From: Thermithiobacillus tepidarius DSM 3134
GTDB taxonomy: Bacteria; Pseudomonadota; Gammaproteobacteria; Acidithiobacillales; Thermithiobacillaceae
Assembly: GCF_000423825.1 (NCBI RefSeq)
Contig: NZ_AUIS01000005.1
Coordinates: 124,001 to 188,000, forward strand
Length of the DNA: 64,000 nt
Reading direction: 5' to 3'
Below, piece after piece: positions 62,417 through 64,000 of this stretch. Position 1 is the stretch's first letter; every line of letters begins with the position of its first letter. Position numbers and translations under genes: made by a program. The notes beneath the pieces are model-generated. The model did no database searches. It was not told where the DNA came from and saw only the letters and a list, made by a program, of their open reading frames with translations.

Positions 62417-63687
62417 CGGGCTTCTTCCCGGGCAATCGCCCGGTAGCCGATGTCGTGGCGGTACTGCGCCCCGGGCCAACCGATCCGGTCGACGGCGGCG
62501 TAGGCGCGGGCCTGGGCATCGCGCACGCTGTCGCCCAGGGCGGTGACGCCCAGCACCCGGCCGCCGCTGGTGAGCACTTGGCCGCCCTTGAGTTCAGTGG
62601 CGGCATGAAAGACCTTGGCCGCGGGATCGGTGACCTGCGCCAGGCCGCTGATGACGTCGCCCTTGCGGACCTGCTCCGGATAGCCCACGGCGGCCATGAC
62701 CACGCAGAGGGCCGGGCGCGGATCCCAGGCCAAAGACTGGGCGGCCAGCCGGCCGTCCAGGGCGGCCTCCAACACCGCCACGAGATCGCTCTGCAGGCGC
62801 ATCAGGATGGGCTGGGTCTCAGGATCGCCCATGCGGCAGTTGAACTCCAGCACCTTGGGCTGGCCGTCCACGATCATGAGGCCGGCATAGAGAAAGCCGG
62901 TGTAGGGAATGCCCTCGGCGGCCAGGCCCTGGATGGTCGGCAGGATCACCTGCTCCATGATGCGCGCGTGGGTGGCGGCATCCACCACCGGCGCCGGGGA
63001 GTAGGCGCCCATGCCGCCGGTGTTGGGGCCGCGGTCGCCGTCCAGCAGGCGCTTGTGGTCCTGGGAGGTGGCCAGCGGCTGCACCTGGCCGTGGGCGGCG
63101 AGCACGATGAAGCTGGCCTCCTCGCCGGGCAGGAACTCCTCCACCACGATGCGGCCGCCCGGCTGCAGCCATTGGCGCGCGGCCTCCAGGGCCTGCGCCT
63201 GGGTCTCGGCGATGACCACGCCCTTGCCCGCCGCCAGCCCGTCGGCCTTGATCACCACCGGCAGGGAATGGTCGCGGATGTAGGCTTCCGCCGCGGGCAG
63301 CTCCTCGAAGTGCCGGTAGGCGGCGGTCGGGATGCGGTGGCGCGCCAGGAAGTCCTTGGCGAAGGCCTTGCTGCCTTCCAATTGCGCCGCCTGGGCACTG
63401 GGACCGAAGATGCGCAGGCCGGCGGCCTGGAAGGCGTCCACCACGCCGGCCACCAGCGGCGCCTCGGGACCGACCACCGTGAGATCGATGGCTTGCGCTT
63501 GCGCAAATGCCAGCAGGGCGGCGATGTCGGTGGCGGCGATGGCCACGTTCTGCACCTTGGGCTCCAGGGCCGTGCCGCCGTTGCCGGGAGCGCAGAAGAC
63601 CTGGGCGACCTGGGGCGACTGGGCCAGCTTCCAGGCCAGGGCATGCTCGCGGCCGCCGTTGCCGATGACGAGGACTTTTTTGTTCAT
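62413..63687 (-). CDS. purD: Phosphoribosylamine-glycine ligase
   Basis: 424 residues. VLVIGNGGREHALAWKLAQSP, VGPEAPLVAGVVD, GPSAQAAQLEGSKAFAK, VVIKADGLAAGKGVVIA (ATP-grasp) and GFLYAGLMI-VLEFNCRMGDPETQ are PurD signatures. It is the second step of purine synthesis. No purH or purM is in the window. The stop overlaps tsaC. Confidence 0.98.
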   Translation of the reverse strand: MNKKVLVIGNGGREHALAWKLAQSPQVAQVFCAPGNGGTALEPKVQNVAIAATDIAALLAFAQAQAIDLTVVGPEAPLVAGVVDAFQAAGLRIFGPSAQAAQLEGSKAFAKDFLARHRIPTAAYRHFEELPAAEAYIRDHSLPVVIKADGLAAGKGVVIAETQAQALEAARQWLQPGGRIVVEEFLPGEEASFIVLAAHGQVQPLATSQDHKRLLDGDRGPNTGGMGAYSPAPVVDAATHARIMEQVILPTIQGLAAEGIPYTGFLYAGLMIVDGQPKVLEFNCRMGDPETQPILMRLQSDLVAVLEAALDGRLAAQSLAWDPRPALCVVMAAVGYPEQVRKGDVISGLAQVTDPAAKVFHAATELKGGQVLTSGGRVLGVTALGDSVRDAQARAYAAVDRIGWPGAQYRHDIGYRAIAREEAR

Positions 63688-63850
63688 GGGTTGGCCTTTC
63701 TAGCAACTGGGAAAGGGATAGTTTAAAGCATCAGGCGGGGAGGAAAGTAGTCGGCGCCGGGCATGGTCTCCGGCTCCGTCCGAGGATGCAGGGAGGCGGC
63801 AACGGAAACGGCTATACTATCGAGGCGTCGCCGGGCACCGCGGGCCGTGC

Positions 63851-63880
63851 TTGACAGAGTGGGAGAGCTTGATCTATTTA
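63851..63880 (+). promoter_or_regulatory. Sigma-70-type promoter at the right edge
   Basis: A perfect TTGACA at 63851-63856 and TATTTA at 63875-63880 with 18 bp between. It drives the gene starting at 63926, 46 bp downstream. Confidence 0.65.
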
Positions 63881-63925
63881 AGAATATAAGGGTTTTATTA
63901 TCTTTTGTGTGGCGGGAGAGAAAGC

Positions 63926-64000
63926 ATGTCGCATCGCGCTATCACGTGGTTGTTTGCCGCCTTTCTCGCCGTGACGGCCACGGCGGCAGCCGCGGCGCCC
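63926..64000 (+). CDS. Start of an exported protein, cut by the window
   Basis: ATG 63926 follows GGGAGAGAAAGC. The 25 visible residues (MSHRAITWLFAAFLAVTATA, then AAAAP) look like a Sec signal peptide with an alanine-rich cleavage region. The rest is outside the window. Function cannot be told. Confidence 0.6.
   Translation, partial: MSHRAITWLFAAFLAVTATAAAAAP

Overview
The window is chromosomal DNA from a GC-rich proteobacterium, most likely a gammaproteobacterium. The evidence is a GlrK/QseG/GlrR-type locus, trxA next to rho, rpmE, leuCD, and a purD-tsaC pair. Genus cannot be read from the sequence. Apart from one AT-richer island (about 7.45-13.6 kb) base composition is uniform.

Region 1 (1-7130, + strand) and region 2 (23.5-34.2 kb, mainly - strand) look like two halves of one glycan or glycoconjugate locus. 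Region 1 has an NAD-dependent epimerase (cut by the window edge), a glycoside-hydrolase-like/epimerase fusion, a B12-binding radical SAM enzyme, a GT4 glycosyltransferase and two CgeB-like glycosyltransferases. Region 2 has a second GH-like protein, a SAM methyltransferase, a PIG-L deacetylase, a GT4, two GNAT-like transferases, a sugar nucleotidyltransferase, myo-inositol-phosphate synthase and two more CgeB-like glycosyltransferases. Many genes overlap by 4 bp. The two GH-like proteins share the same segments in a different order: the one at 23518-24441 is circularly permuted relative to the one at 408-2399. Ino1, GT4, PIG-L and GNAT together resemble the logic of mycothiol synthesis, so an inositol-containing glycoconjugate is a reasonable hypothesis, but the product is unknown.

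Region 3 (about 7.6-13.7 kb) is an integron cassette array with no integrase visible in the window. Eight attC sites or remnants separate small + strand genes: a frameshifted gene, a lipoprotein, a peroxiredoxin, a P-loop kinase-like protein, a GFA-type zinc protein, two membrane-anchored unknowns and two soluble unknowns. Two copies of a short terminal-inverted-repeat element lie exactly where attC sites are truncated or missing.

Region 4 (13.7-23.5 kb) carries a methyltransferase, MAPEG protein, exported protein, GIDE-like/EF-hand protein, LemA, class II aldolase, a molybdopterin oxidoreductase with FNT and HPP transporters, VanZ-like protein and a histidine phosphatase. Region 5 (34.2-37.3 kb) is GlrK histidine kinase, QseG-like lipoprotein and a receiver-only remnant of GlrR, then a rhodanese.

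Region 6 (37.6-64 kb) is mostly housekeeping: leuCD, rpiA, RluE-like pseudouridine synthase, a TraR/DksA protein, an MHYT sensor kinase, tRNA-Gly, thiSG, galU (with an altered metal site), a JAMM protease with a ThiF/MoeB enzyme, an AI-2E-type permease, malic enzyme, rpmE, rho, trxA, pyrD, hemF, a SulP transporter, tsaC and purD. Two heptanucleotide tandem arrays sit just upstream of rpiA and the ThiF gene. A composite REP-type repeat occurs at about 42.2 and 50.6 kb.
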